Translations under genes and position numbers: made by a program
Notes under the pieces: model-generated
What the model saw: only the letters and a program-made list of their open reading frames with translations
Databases searched by the model: none
Told to the model about the DNA's origin: nothing
Part shown: one piece after another, positions 1 through 12,700 of the stretch
Numbering within the stretch: position 1 is the stretch's first letter
How the letters are laid out: every line of letters begins with the position of its first letter
NCBI GenBank assembly: GCA_019054805.1
Contig: JAHQIY010000017.1
Span: forward strand, 1,240,001-1,304,000
Origin: Brachionus manjavacas
Lineage: Eukaryota; Rotifera; Eurotatoria; Ploima; Brachionidae
Length of the DNA stretch: 64,000 bases
Direction of reading: 5' to 3'

Positions 1-3000
1 AGGCTTTGATGCAAATCGAATTAAGTAGTCGACATTGTTATGATTTTTTCCCACCACTACAAAAGGTCCATAAAATTTTCTTGCAATACCTTGTGATAAT
101 CCTTTTTTTAATTTTGGGTAATCACACAACACAAAATCACCAATGTTATAATCGACTTTTTTAATTCTTCGATCAAAATCGATTTTTGATTTTTCCATTT
201 TGATGTTTCGATTTGTTGCTGCTATTTTATAACTTATTGACATTTTCTCTTTCAGCTCATTTAAATAATTTCCTGCCACATTGGCGGAGTTGGCTAAAAT
301 TGTGTCTTCTACATCCTCCAGGACTACTACTTCACCATGTTCATTGACTAATTTGTATTCTTGTAAAATTGGAAGTCTACCTAGAACATCTGTAGTTGGT
401 GTAATTATGTCAATTGGTATTCTTGGTTTTCTGCCAAACATCATCTCAAATGGAGTTTGATTTGTGGTTGAATGAACGGAAGTGTTGTATGCAAAAGTGT
501 ATTTTTTACAGTGTATGTCCCATGTTGTTTGGTCAAGGTCTATATGAGCTTGAATCATTGTTTTGAATGTCCGAACGCCTCTTTCACTAAGGCCATCACA
601 TTGAGGGTGAAATGGAGTCGTTTTCAAACGCCTTATGTCTAAAAAATCATAAACAAGGTCACTTAATTTTGATTGAAAACATTTAGCCCCATCGGACAAA
701 ACTGCTTCTGGTATACCGTACTCACATGCCCATTCATCTATTACATTACCTGCTGCTGTTATTGCTTTAGCATCTTTTGTGGGACACAAGAGCATCAGTT
801 TAGTGAAATGATCTGCAATAATTTGTAAGTATTTGTTTCCTCGACTAGTGGTTTTAAAAGGACCAGCAAAATCAGTTGTGATTAATTGATTTGGGCGGCA
901 GGGTGTCAAGTAAAGTAATTCTGCCAAACCTTCGTTTTTTTTACTCTTTGTCTTTTGGCATATGTCACAATGTTTAATACAATTTTTAATTTCTTCTTTC
1001 AAAAATGGTCTATAAAACCTTTCAATAATTTTTCCTGTTGTTTTGTGCCGACCAAGATGGGCATTAAAAATCGAAGAATGGATATGTTCTATTACTTCTG
1101 CGACTACTTGTTTTGGAAGAACAAATTGCGTAACTAAAAAGCCATTACGGTCTTCTTAGTGTCTGTAAAGAACACCTTCAACCATAAATAAATTGTCAAA
1201 TTGTTTATACAAATTTTGTCTAACTTGGTTTTCAAAAATATTTATTTTGGGTTTTTTATCCTTGTGAGTTTTTTTTAAATCGATCATCCATTCGATGTCT
1301 TCATCTTTTAATTGTTCATTGTTCAAACTCCGGTATTGCTCTATCTGGTTAGAGTTTGGATTTTGTGAAATAATTTTTGCATTTTCACTTGTGTCAGTTT
1401 CTAATGAGACCATTTCTTCCTCTTTTTCATCTACCATTGCTACTAAATTGTCTAAGTAGTCATCATTGGACTCAGCCACTTCATTTTCATCTGGTAATCT
1501 TGACAACATATCAGCTACAACATTTTCTTTACCTGCTTGATAGATTATTTCAAATAAATATTGGTTCAGTCTGAGAAGCCAGCGTTCGAGTCTGGGATGT
1601 GTGTTCTTTTTATTCAAAATCCAAGTTAGCGGTTGGTGATCGGTCTTTACGGTGAAGAATTTTCCATATAAGTATTGATGAAAGTACTCGATCGACATAA
1701 CCACTGCTAATAGCTCTTTCTCAGTTGTTGAATAATTTCTCTTGGCTTTTGTATAGCTTTTTGAGAAATAAGCGATTGGGTATGCTACATTTTCAATTAT
1801 CTGTTCTAATACGGCGCCATAGCCGTATTCGCATGCGTCAGTAGAGAGAAAAAATTGTTCTTGAAAGTTTGGAAGTACCAGAACCAAATTACTACAAAGA
1901 GTTTCCCTGACATCAATGAAGCTCTTTTCTGCTTCAGCAGTCCATTCTAAAGGTACTTTTTTCCCGTCTACTGCCCCGTTCTTTTTTCTACATCTTAATG
2001 GAATTTCTTTGAGATTCATCATGTCATAAAGAGGTTTAGTCAATTTTGCGTAATGGGCGATAAATCTTCGATAATGATTGGCAACTCCGAGCCATGATTG
2101 TAGTTCTCTGATATTGGTTGGTCGAGTTCTATTTTCAAGGCACTTAGCTCGATTTGGATTTGGTCTTATTCGATTTTTTGATACAGTATTGCCAAGTAGT
2201 TCAACTTCTTCTACTACTGGGACACATTTTTCAAAGGAAATTTTTAGGTTTCTTGACTTTAGTGTGTCAATTACTTCTTTAACTACTTCTACATGCCAAT
2301 CAATCCCTAATTTAGAAGAGTTTGTAAAAATGATTGTGTCGTCCAAATATACTCTTAGCATATTATTTACAATAAATTTATTTAAAACTCTTTCAATGAA
2401 TCTTTGGAACCAGCCTGGTGCTGATTTAATGCCCATTGGCATTGAGAGATATTCAAATATTCCAAATTCGCAGATAAATGCTGTAACCTCAATCGATTCA
2501 GTTGCGATTGGAATTTGGTGATAGGCCGCTTTCATGTCTATTTTGGTGAAAGTGTCTGCTTCAGCGAGCTTGTTGTACAAGTCTTGGATTGACGGCAAAG
2601 GATAATTATCATCCTTTATAAACTTGTTTAAGGCTTTGTAGTCCACAGTTATTCGAATTGAACCGTCTGGTTTGTGAACGACATGTATAGGTGAACACCA
2701 TGGGCTATTACTGGTTCGAATAATTTTTGCCTCTAACTGTTTTTCGATTTCCCGATGCACTTTTTCTTTCAAGTGGTATGGAAGTGGTCTGGATTTACAT
2801 TTCAGTGGTTTCTGGTTCGAATCGATGAATTCAATTCGAAATGCTGCATCCGAGTTGAAATTTGGTCTTAAGTCAACAACATCTTTTGCCGAGATATTTC
2901 TCAATTCCTCTACTACCACTTGTCTTGCATCATCAATTGATTTGAAACGAAAGTTAGGAGCCTCAAACGTTTCAGGATAATTTTCGAGAGTTTCTGTGTT

Positions 3001-3530
3001 CATTTGTATACTTTCAGTACTACAAGTGCTACTACTTGATAAACAAGTGAGTGTTTCTGAATTGCAGCTCCTCCTTTTGACTGAGTTATTTAATAAATGT
3101 TTCCTCTCCGATTTGAAGATTTTTTCACCTGATTGGACATTTTTCTTATTTTGCTCTGCATTTCACAAAATTTTGTTCTAAAATCCGGAATTTTTTGTAC
3201 TAAATCGCGACCAAGAATAAAATCGTGGTCTGTGACATTTTCGGTGACAATTAATCTAACATTCTTCATTATGACTTCCGGTGAAATAACAAATTTTTTT
3301 AAAAAAACAAAACCAAAAATTTTAATCTTTCCGCTACAAGAAAATAAGTCTTTTCCTGTATAGGTTTCAAGTATTATTTGTGGATCATGTTTTTTAATTA
3401 TGTTAAAAAGTTAAAGATCTACGTGCACCACTATCGCACAAGTACTTTACCAAAGTATTGTTTAAGATAGCTTGACCAAAAATTGGGTTAGAAAAATCTT
3501 TATTTTGTCCCGAATCAACATTTAGAATTT
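1..3530 (-). CDS. pol: pol part of the Ty3-type element: protease, RT, RNase H, integrase
   Basis: Going down the minus strand: an aspartic protease region with a DSG motif lies near 3440. Reverse transcriptase and RNase H occupy roughly 1300-2950, with PYHLKEKVHREIEKQL, the palm motif YLDD and the RNase H stretch containing LSTDACEYGYGAVL. The integrase region fills roughly the first 1.15 kb, with an HHCC zinc finger and a DDE core. The integrase C-terminus is off the edge. The RT is of Ty3 type: the YLDD box is followed by FSKSYTKAKRNYSTTEKELLAV in RNase H. Treated as a fossil with few breaks. Confidence 0.92.
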
Positions 3531-3536
3531 CTTCAT

Positions 3537-4481
3537 TTACTGACCTTTTTTGTTCTTCCGGCTTTTTCTGCTGTTGGTGTTGCTGATGTTGATATTGATC
3601 GCTTTGTTGAGTCGGACCGATTTTTGGTTCCGATTGTATGGGTTGTACTGAGTATTGTAAGATTGTTGCTGATATGAACTCTTCTGGTTTAGATTCATAT
3701 TATTCTCAGTTGTCTTTTGTTTCCCATTGTAATCAGTTTCACTTGTATAGAGATTGTTCTTTGTATACATTGCTACAGTGCTACTATTTCTGTCGAAGCC
3801 ATTGTTTTTGCAGTTCACGTAGTCAATGATGCTTTGGATTCCAAAAAATTCATCGGGTTTAAACGCTCGCATTTTGTGCATTTTTGTACGTGCAACTTCT
3901 CTTAAGCGTACGTTGGAAAGGCCTTCAACGAATCTCTCCTTAATGATATGGTCCAAATCGATTGAGCCCTCCAAGTTTGGAAAAACACTATTAACCAAAT
4001 TAATGATATTTTGTCCGTAGTCTGAAATTGACTGACTCTGCCTTTGCTTGTACTCATTGAGTTTTGTCCAGTTAGAAATAGACTGGGTAAGAGCTGTTTG
4101 TGGTACTACTAGTCGCAAGAAGGCGGTTTTGAATTGCTCAAATCCATTTTCGTGATCTTTTAAAAATGATTCTAAATTTGAAAATTGCTTCAATATTTGA
4201 TTTTCTATGTAGCTTACTGCTACACGAACCCATTCGGATTTGTCGAAGTCTTTTAAAAATGATTCCATGACGGTCATCCAGGATTTACCATCCTTACCTT
4301 TTCTGAATACGTCGGGAATTTTTAGAATGTTCGTATTTATTGCGGGATTTCGATCCTCAATACGACATTTTTTGTTGTTGTTTGAGTTATTAACATGCAT
4401 GGTACTAATAACGTGTAAGGTTGTCTTTGGCGTGGAATGCCTCCCTTTACGAAAATACTTCAATGCTATGAAAGTTGACAA
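3537..4481 (-). CDS. gag: gag-like part of the Ty3-type element
   Basis: This is about 314 residues on the element's strand, between the leader and the protease region. The middle resembles the capsid-type retrotransposon gag domain: an alpha-helical stretch with a tryptophan near residue 68, and FLRLVVPQTALTQSISNW followed by QSISDYGQNI. The C-terminus is low-complexity and rich in N, Q and Y, then basic (SRKSRKNKKGQ). No CCHC zinc knuckle is visible. Its position upstream of the protease supports the call better than the sequence does. Confidence 0.75.
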   Translation of the reverse strand: MSTFIALKYFRKGRHSTPKTTLHVISTMHVNNSNNNKKCRIEDRNPAINTNILKIPDVFRKGKDGKSWMTVMESFLKDFDKSEWVRVAVSYIENQILKQFSNLESFLKDHENGFEQFKTAFLRLVVPQTALTQSISNWTKLNEYKQRQSQSISDYGQNIINLVNSVFPNLEGSIDLDHIIKERFVEGLSNVRLREVARTKMHKMRAFKPDEFFGIQSIIDYVNCKNNGFDRNSSTVAMYTKNNLYTSETDYNGKQKTTENNMNLNQKSSYQQQSYNTQYNPYNRNQKSVRLNKAININISNTNSRKSRKNKKGQ

Positions 4482-4870
4482 AACAAGCGAGAAAAAAATT
4501 ATTGTTTCCGTTGTTGTATAAACTATGACGGAACAACTAACACCATTTACGAGTTGAATCGTATTTGTCCAGATACGGATTAAATAAGATATGATTCGAT
4601 CCGTTAATGATGGTTCAGGTACAAATTCTTCTTTTTATGGAAGTTTATCCAAGCATTTACGCGTATGAAAAAGATAAAGAAAAGTACCGTGAATTTCAAA
4701 AAGTTCATTTTGACAATTCGGAAAATAATAAGAGAAAAAGGAATAAGTATGTGCCTATGTTAATACTTTAATTCGCGTGTTACTACTAATATACTATTTT
4801 TGTTAGTATTTAGTGTTAGAGTACACGTTTTTCTTTTGTTCGTTTCTAAATCAATTCTAATAAAGAAAGA

Positions 4871-4886
4871 AACCTAGGGACGCCAA
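4871..4886 (-). other. Primer-binding site of the LTR element
   Basis: Minus-strand sequence TTGGCGTCCCTAGGTT lies directly after the LTR. TGG is the complement of a tRNA 3' CCA, and 15 bases here would pair with a tRNA ending AACCTAGGGACGCCA. I cannot name the tRNA from the sequence alone. Confidence 0.7.
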
Positions 4887-5204
4887 TGTAATAAACCTAC
4901 TTATTCGGCACTAAGCGGTTTATACTCTAAATGTTTAAAATAAATAAAAGAAATTCTTCTTAGTAAATATTTTATTTAATTATGTTTTAGCCACTTCTAG
5001 CCTAAAGAAAAATACAATATATAAAGAAAAAGATAGGAAAAAGAATAACAAAAATAATATAATAAGTAAAACTGAAAAACTAAAACATGTGCTACAATTT
5101 CAACATGCTTCTATATAATTAAACAAACATGCATATGTAATATTTTAAATCAAAACAAACTGCTCTTTAAGTGAGAAGATGATGTAGTTATTTAGAGAAC
5201 TACA
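4887..5204 (-). repeat. 5' LTR of the Ty3-type element, 318 bp
   Basis: On the minus strand it begins TGTAGTTC at 5204 and ends TTTATTACA at 4887, the TG...CA ends expected of an LTR. The inner edge is set by the primer-binding site directly after it. The outer edge is set by mariner coding sequence resuming exactly at 5205. The partner LTR is outside the window, so the boundaries rest on the ends and flanks only. Confidence 0.72.
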
Positions 5205-5730
5205 ACAGAATCACTTTTCGCTCTCCTTTAGCTCTGTGTGGCCGTTTTGTTTCCAAACCGTGACTCAAACGTATCAAAGGTCTGCGGTTATCGTTTGCTT
5301 GGATTGCAGTAGCTCATAATAGATTATACCCTTCTGATCCCACCAAACACGCGTCATCAGCTTCGACGGTTCTCCCAACGCGTTCTTTGTCATTGAGGTC
5401 GAAATCTCCAGCTTTGAATCCAGCAAACCAATTTTGAACAGTCAGAGCGTCGTCGCCATATACCAAACAAATCGATTTGGTAGCCTCTGTCGCATTTTAT
5501 CCTTCGTTAAACTTGAATAACATGCAGTGGCGGATATGCATTTTTTTGTCATACATTTTTATTTAGTAAATTATTTAGAAATTTAAAAAGCAAACATAAA
5601 ATCTTATATATCATTTGAAAGAACAAGAGTTGCTCTTTCAAATGATGTACAACATTGCATAAAAAAATTTTAATCTTTGATGAGATTTTTTCATTTAAAA
5701 ATCGACAAAAAAACTTATTAAACAACCTAA
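5205..5730 (-). mobile_element. mariner (irritans-like) DNA transposon, 5' part, interrupted by the LTR element
   Basis: On the minus strand a start codon at 5556 opens a transposase beginning MYDKKMHIRHCMLFKFNEG, then NATEATK, ALTVQNWF and KAGDFDLNDKERVGR, the helix-turn-helix N-terminus of irritans-type mariners. A stop codon follows FNEG. After the linker the sequence jumps to the WWDQKG catalytic-domain segment and KRPHRA, so about 110 residues are missing and frames shift. The 5' terminal repeat is at 5703-5730, ending AAACAACCTAA on the plus strand, beside a TA at 5731. Between them a palindrome (ATTTGAAAGA...TCTTTCAAAT) lies in the 5' UTR. Mariner sequence stops exactly where the LTR begins, so its 3' part should lie beyond the left edge. 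Confidence 0.88.
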
Positions 5731-6044
5731 TAATAATATTTTTTTTTAATTTTTGGTTGCTGCTCTTTGATTTTTAATTAGGTAAATAAAGTGTTGGTGG
5801 TTTCATTAAATTTTAAAACAATTTTCTAAGTATTTGGTAAAGTCAACAAGACTCCTTTTCACTTAAACAGCTTAAAAGCAAATGGCTTCCCTATCATTTC
5901 ACCTGTTGAAATCTTTTCCTATTTTAAATTCGATATTTTATTTTAATATTGCATCAAAATAGCTAAAATTTATCACTTTATTTCGAAAACAGTATTAAAT
6001 CAATTAAAAAAAATATATAAATTAAAGTTAAAAAAAAAATAAGT
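5731..6044. other. Intergenic, AT-rich; nothing recognised
   Basis: This stretch lies between the mariner end and the 3' end of the MEA1-like gene. It is AT-rich with homopolymer runs and short open frames only. The 3' UTR of the MEA1-like gene should lie here. Confidence 0.5.
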
Positions 6045-6560
6045 TTAATTTGACTTTTTACAATCAAATAAATCAGTTTTTTTGGCATTTAATGAGTCGA
6101 TTAAATTTTTTTTCCACACATTTTCGGGTACAAGTTTGGCCCATTCGGGAACGGCATTCTCAGGCATCTTAAAATTGGACATCAAGGAAGCAATTTTATC
6201 AGATTTCTGTTCATCAATCTCAATATTCTCACTCTCCAAGGTATTTTTTAGTTCGAATATGTCATGTTCGAGTAGATGTGAATTATCATAGCTGACCTGG
6301 TTCTTATTCAAAATATTCGGTCCAGCTCTAGAGGAAGCCAACAGCTCAAAATGAATGTCTGGATCTAAATCAGGTTCGCTGTCACTTCCAGAATCGTCTT
6401 CCTCATCATCAGATGGCTCAAAATTATCCACACTAGGCACTTCTTGTGGTATTTGATCATATTCATCTAAATTGTCCACATTGCTGGGCATGTGTGCATC
6501 TTCGCCTACTTCTTGGTGAATTTTTTCGAGCTCTTTATCAGTTGGAGGAACTGGCGACAT
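6045..6560 (-). CDS. MEA1: MEA1-like protein (male-enhanced antigen 1 family)
   Basis: A single exon of 171 residues starts at an ATG preceded by an A-rich leader. The N-terminal two thirds are acidic and low in complexity (repeated D/E/S around residues 45-70, EPDLDPDIHFELL). The C-terminus carries the family signature, PEWAKLVPENVWKKNLIDSL, which matches the PxWAxxxxxxxW block at the end of vertebrate MEA1. The function of the family is poorly defined; in mammals it is testis-enriched. The gene lies 204 bp downstream of the UBR stop codon on the same strand. A TTTAG acceptor-like site at about 6588 precedes the start, so it could be spliced to a leader. The identification rests on the short C-terminal block. 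Confidence 0.7.
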   Translation of the reverse strand: MSPVPPTDKELEKIHQEVGEDAHMPSNVDNLDEYDQIPQEVPSVDNFEPSDDEEDDSGSDSEPDLDPDIHFELLASSRAGPNILNKNQVSYDNSHLLEHDIFELKNTLESENIEIDEQKSDKIASLMSNFKMPENAVPEWAKLVPENVWKKNLIDSLNAKKTDLFDCKKSN

Positions 6561-6764
6561 TTTTTTTCAAAATAATTTCGATTGTATTTACTAAATGAAG
6601 TATCTGTATGCTTTTATAATTTTTAATTATTAATTTATGAATAAATTTTATTAAAAAGACGAAATTTTGTCTTGAGAAGTAGAAATTTTTGAGATTGAAA
6701 AAATTTTAAAATCACTTGAATAATATTTATTTTCGATTTTAAAAATTTAAAAAGTGAGTTTAAC

Positions 6765-9700
6765 TTAAAATTCAAACCAATTTGCAGTCACCATACTCGT
6801 TTGCATTTGAAATTGTCTCGATATGACCTCTGGTATGGCATGAGATAACCAGTCTTTGTAAAGCTTGTCGTATCTAGCCTTGCATAATTTTAGAGGATTA
6901 CCGCGTCTTAATTTTTTTCATTAAAAAAAATTTGATTTTCTAATTTTGGAAATTTACCGTAATCCCTGATCGGTTTCGCCATAGTCGTCCAAATATGGCG
7001 CTGGAAGAAAGCAGCCTTTTACTTCTAAGTCAGACGAGTCAGAATAATTCAAATTCAAAAGAAGAACTTGACACTCGGACACTCTGAGAAAAACACCGGT
7101 TTTACCACCACAAGAATAAGCGTGAGCCGTACAGTTACCCACTCTTTTTTTGAACAAATCTTTTTGGCAACAGTTTATTTGACTACACAGCAATTCTCCA
7201 CATACCAAGCATATTATGTTGGCCGATTCAGCAGTTCGATCAATTATACTTGACTGTCTTGACGTACAACTAAAAATTTAAAAAAATTAAAAATTATTTT
7301 TTAATCAAAATTCTAATTAATTTTTTCAAATAAAAATTAAAATTTTTTCTCTCTTACACATTGTTCGATGTAGACATGCTCATTAGATCGACAAAATCAT
7401 TTGGTAGTTCTATGAATTTGTTTAATTCAAAGGGATAATCAATTTTTAGACCTTTTCTGGATTGCACCTTGGATTCTGTGGTCAACCAACTAGGAAAAAT
7501 AACAAAATTAAACCAAGCATTTTCTATAGATACCTAAAACACTCACGACTCAACCAATATTTTAACTGGAGATGATTTAATGTCAAGTATTTCACTCAGG
7601 TCTTCTTTAATGCCCAAAAAAGTCATTATTGCATCAAAATTTTTGTCCATCTCATCTAATTTAAAATCATCAGCTACAGATAAACTATTAAATAATCTAA
7701 AAATACCTTCGTTGTCCCTAATGGAAAGCAAAGGACTTGTATTTGTTAAATTAGAAAAAAACAAAGCTGAACACCTCAAAAAAGGCATCAATGCATATTT
7801 TAAAGTGGTGTAGATTTCTGCTGGACTTCTCAGCAACTCTTGGTCATCGTTGGTCACTTTTACTATGCCTTTATCCGCGCAAAAATTGAGCAAAAATTTA
7901 TAGAATTCAAAAATTTTATTGTGTTTTTGGTCTTGATCGGCACTGGTTTCTAGAGGACTTGGTAAAAATTTTTTGTATGAAATTTTGGCGAGCAATATTT
8001 GGACCGAATGAGCGATGAGGATCAGTTTTAAAATATTCAAGTCATTTATGCCACCATAAAGAACTGAGCTTAGATCTGGCGAATCGTTGTACAAATTTGG
8101 CATTGACAAGCACAGATAAACCAACATGTGAAACATGTCTAAGTCCATTAAATTTTTGAGCTCGAAAAACGCGGTTTTGTACGGCATGCAAGTAGCTAAC
8201 AGTCTGAGACAACTTTTTCGCACCGATTCGGTATTTTTCAGAATACCGTAAATGGCTGCTTGCTTAACTAAATTGGATATAAGATCGGTTTGTTTGAATG
8301 TTAAGCTGTGAAAAAGAGGCTTCGCTTCAAATCTTAACAATTGTTCTTTGAAAATGATTTAAAAAAACTGTAATTTCTTTATGTTTTAAATAAAATTTAT
8401 TTACCTGTGACTTGGATGGTGTAGGCACAATTGGTCCAAATGCTTATGGGCATCCGGGAATCATCATCGTGTGGTAAAGTATTGTAACCAAACGTGAACG
8501 CTGCTCGTGTGAAATTTTCGATTATGTTCATTGTTTCGCTGCTGAATTTTTGCTCGGTTGGTTCAGCTATTGTAGCCACAGAAGGTAATATACTTTGGGC
8601 ATATTCACTCTCAAACAACAGGCGGAAATTACTAGCAACCGCATCTCTCATTAGTTTTGTTATTGTTGATAGTGGACAGGGATTTATAATAAAAACATCT
8701 TTAAAAAAAATTTTTAATTTTTGGTTTTATGAGTATTTGTGTAAAAAGGCTTTTTACAGTCAAAAATTTTAATATCTTTTAATATATAAAAAAAATCAAA
8801 TTTATGGCACTAGTTATTAGAAAGAAATTTTTACTAGAAATTCTTAAATAATAGCATTTTGTTTTTATTTTTGTTGTTTAATTATTAAATGTTGAAAATA
8901 ATTTATTTTTTTAAAATTATTTTTAGAATATTCGAAATTAGTTTGATTAGCATTTTGTTGTTTAAATTTTAATTCATTAGCTATAAAAACAAGAATTAGT
9001 TTTTGTTCAAATTGAAAAAATCCAAAATGGTTCATTAATCGCCTTTAATTTAGAGTGTCTTTGAGGATTTTCTTTTTGAGTAATTACTTGAGTATAATAT
9101 TCAAGTGGAATCACTAGCGTTGGATTCAAGAACATAGACGTACTGCAGACAATCTTTATTTTCTAATTCAAAAAGTTGTAGAATCTTTAGATAGAAAGAA
9201 GAACGTATGTTGTCTTTATTTTGACATCTCTAAAGCTTTTGATAGAGTTTGGCACGATGGACTAATTTACAAGCTAATTACATTTGATCTACCCCCTCAA
9301 AGCTTAACTTGATAAAATATCTCTCAAATTAAAAATGGAGTCTAAAACCAAAAACGTTAGGGAATCTTTACAAATCTTTGATAGAATCAATCTTGGATTA
9401 TTCTTTTCCTTTTTCAGATTCATTCTCAGAAACTAACATCAAAAATATACAAGTTATTCAAAATTCAGCAGTTCGGCCTACTTTGAAGCTGAAATATGCC
9501 AGGAGAGCACTGAGTCATTCTGCTCCAATGGTCGTTAGACTGGTGGAAGAATATAGATAAGGTTTTGAATCAAGATTTATCGAATATCCAACTCCTTTAT
9601 GCAATTGCTACCTAACAACTACTATCAAATATTAACTAAACATTTTAAATCCTTCTATTTTTTTGTATATTATTTAACTTTATTTTTAATTTTATTTATT

Positions 9701-12700
9701 TTGTATATGTATTATTAAGTAAAAATTGTGTAATGTATGTCACTAAGTGACTATTTAAACGCATTATTGCAGAAATATTATTTTAATAAACAACCAAAAT
9801 TGTTTAGTTTAGATTCGACTTAAGTTTGCTTTTAGCAGGAATTTTTTATAAATGAATAGGATAAATAAATAAAATTTAAAATTTCAATTTATTTTTGTTG
9901 AAACCTTTTTAAATTTTTCAGAGAAAAATCTAATCAAAATAAAAATTTCTAAATGTAGATAAAAATGATGATAATAAAATATCAAAAGTAAATAGTATCC
10001 ACATGACATAATTAAAAAATTAATCTTTAAAGAACATATAATTTTTTAGTGAAAAAAAATTGATTTTAAAATTATTTAATTAAACATAAGTAAATTATTA
10101 GTTTTCTATACTAAATTTTTTAAATGCATAAAAAATTTTAAAGTGAAAACTATTTTTTTGATGGATGATTTTTATCTCATTAAAATTTATTTCTTTAATT
10201 TTATCATATGCTTTAAGAAATAGTCTAAGGTAACAAATACCTTGGAGTATTTTATTAAATTTTAAGAAAACCTTCAATAAGAAAAAATTTCACAAAATAT
10301 ACTAGAAAAAAATACTTCACAAATAAATGAATAAATGTTAAAATAAGAAATAAAAATTATTGTCTTCTTGATTTGAGATTAAAGAAAAAAAAATTATTTC
10401 TCAATTACCTTTGTCTTCGTGGAGTTCTTTTTTGACTGAATTTTCCAAAGTTTTTTCCAGACCATCGATCCAATCTTCGAATGTGATCTCTATAGATTTT
10501 GCATCGGTTTGCAAGGTTGGCTGTGTAAGACTATTCAAATCGGGATAGATTGGCAAAACAGTATTTCCAATTGTTTCACACAAAGGACATATGTATTCAT
10601 TACGTTTAAAATCGAAGGATAAAAATCTAGCATTGCGTCTACTCTCAATCTGGCGCACAGTATCCACATATCTTGGTAAAAATTTTAGGACAAAAAATTC
10701 TTTTTACATAAAAATTACTTTTGCCAGCAACTAGCATGCATTATATGTCCGCAGCTTGTAGATGCTATGCCCCAGGCGAGGGTGTTTTTCATAAATAAAG
10801 AATCAAACTTTTCAAAATCTTCAATTTTTTCCACTCTGTTTTTGGACAAAACTTTGGACCTTTTAAAAAGAGTTTAAAATAAGAAAAAAAATTCAAAAAA
10901 AAATTACATTTGGACGTAACAGCATAAGACCATAGCTGAACTTTTTAAATTTATTTCCTCTTCTTCTTGACATAGAATGCACCGGCTTATTTTTGTCGAT
11001 GTTGAGGTATTTATTTTTCGCTCAGGTCCAATGCATACAACTTTTTCCAAGTCCTGGTCCACTTCCATCAAATCTTGGGAAATTTTTTTCATCTCCGATG
11101 CCACACTGCCAACTTTGGTCTCTTCATAAAAACTCTTGTGGCTTTCGATGAATTTTTTCGATTGCAAATTCAACTGAGCCAAGATCTTCGCACGTCTTTT
11201 CTCGGCTATTTCATTTTTTCTTTTTTCTTTTAATGCTTTTTCCTCTTCCAATCTGGACGTACCTTCGCCTGCTTGCTGGCTCTTTTGCTGATCAATTTTA
11301 TGCTTTAGCTTCAAAAGCTTAAGCGAATAGTCATTTATCCAAACGACCATTTGCTTAAATGGCTCATTATTTGGCACATTTATCAAGTCATCAAGCAATT
11401 TGACCAAATTGTCCTCTGTCTTGAATGTTTTTATTGAAAAAAGACTTGTCTTTTTTTTGTTAAGAACGCTTTTGTCCAAAAACTTAAACAAATAAGTTTG
11501 ATTACTTTCCAAGCTTTGAATATTTTTGTCCACATCATCCTGTTCTTCGTACAAGGCCAAACCGATCAAGTGTAAAATCCGCAGTATTTGGCCATAGGTG
11601 CTCAATTTTGACTGATGAATTTGACGCCTAATGAGGCAAAAAACTATTCGTACAAACACATCGCAATCAAGCAAATGGTTTATGTTTGAGTAGAGTTCGG
11701 TCAAAGGCGGGAGACGTGGAGGCTTAAAAAATCTTTCGGTCTCAGTTTTTTTTTTGCTCAATTGATATTCTTCGGACTAAAATTTTTTCTTATTTATTTG
11801 GAAAAAAGTGATAAAAAAATGAATAAAAAAACCTTTGTTTTCTCAGATCGAGTATAGTGATAGAAATAAGGACTGTAGTATACTTGGTATTCTTCTTTTA
11901 ACTCATAGACCCCCTTTGAGTTCAATGATGACCTAAACAGCAAAAATAATAAAAAAAAAAAGTTGCTAAAATTTTCTTAAAAAATTTATTTACTTAAAAT
12001 TTGCTATTCGATCTAGAACATTTTCTAGCTCGTTGGTAAATTTTTCGTTATCCGGAAATATGTTTTTGACAAGGTCCGAATGAGCCATGGGCGAAATGCA
12101 CAATTGGTGTATTACTTCTCGTTCAAGGCGTTTACTCGCCTCGATTTGACTCATATTTGGACTAAATCTCTCACTAAAAATATAAATCAGTAATTCTAAA
12201 AACTCTTGACTCATTGATGCCAAATAGTCCAATTTCTGGTCGTCAGTTACTTTTTCACTTTTAGACAATTCAAAATTTTCACTTGAAAGTAAAAAATTTA
12301 AGTCTATTTTTTAAAGATAAGCTAAACAAAAAATTTTTGTTACTTTGTTAAAAATTCATAAATGTCGTAATGATTTAATAAATTGATTAAAAATTCATTT
12401 GGATTCATTAGAGATGCGCCCATTTGAAGACACTGGACGTCTCGGTCAAACATTTCATGTCTGCATTTTATATTGGAATAAAAGTAAACTTGACTCAGCA
12501 AAGAAAAGCCATTTCGTTTCCAAAAGCCAGCATTTGTTTGGGCTACTAAAATTAGGGCTCTCAATGACGGTTCGATCAGGCTCAGCGCCTTTGGTTGCGG
12601 AATTGACACATTTGACTCTAGTTTTTCCAATAGGTCTTTAAAATTGAGGTTAAATCTTCCCATTCGGGAGAAAACAGCGGCTAACATGCGGCTCAAAGGT

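Larger units (their letters stand above)
1..5204 (-). mobile_element. Ty3-type (Metaviridae-like) LTR retrotransposon, cut by the left window edge
   Basis: Read on the minus strand, the parts come in Ty3 order: LTR, primer-binding site, gag, then protease, reverse transcriptase, RNase H and integrase. The RT-before-integrase order rules out Ty1/copia. The downstream end, polypurine tract and second LTR lie left of base 1. Most coding sequence is long and open, so the copy looks fairly young, but it is not whole in this window and carries a few breaks. LTR-to-LTR dating is impossible because only one LTR is visible. The element has inserted into a mariner transposon (see 5205-5730). Confidence 0.93.

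Noticed and set aside
2078-2521. Long plus-strand frame opposite the retrotransposon pol
   Set aside because: It is the shadow of the RT coding strand, with no resemblance to a protein family.
6045-6560. MEA1-like gene as the last exon of UBR
   Set aside because: UBR ends with its own conserved C-terminus and a TAA at 6765-6767. The MEA1-like frame has its own ATG and its own family signature.
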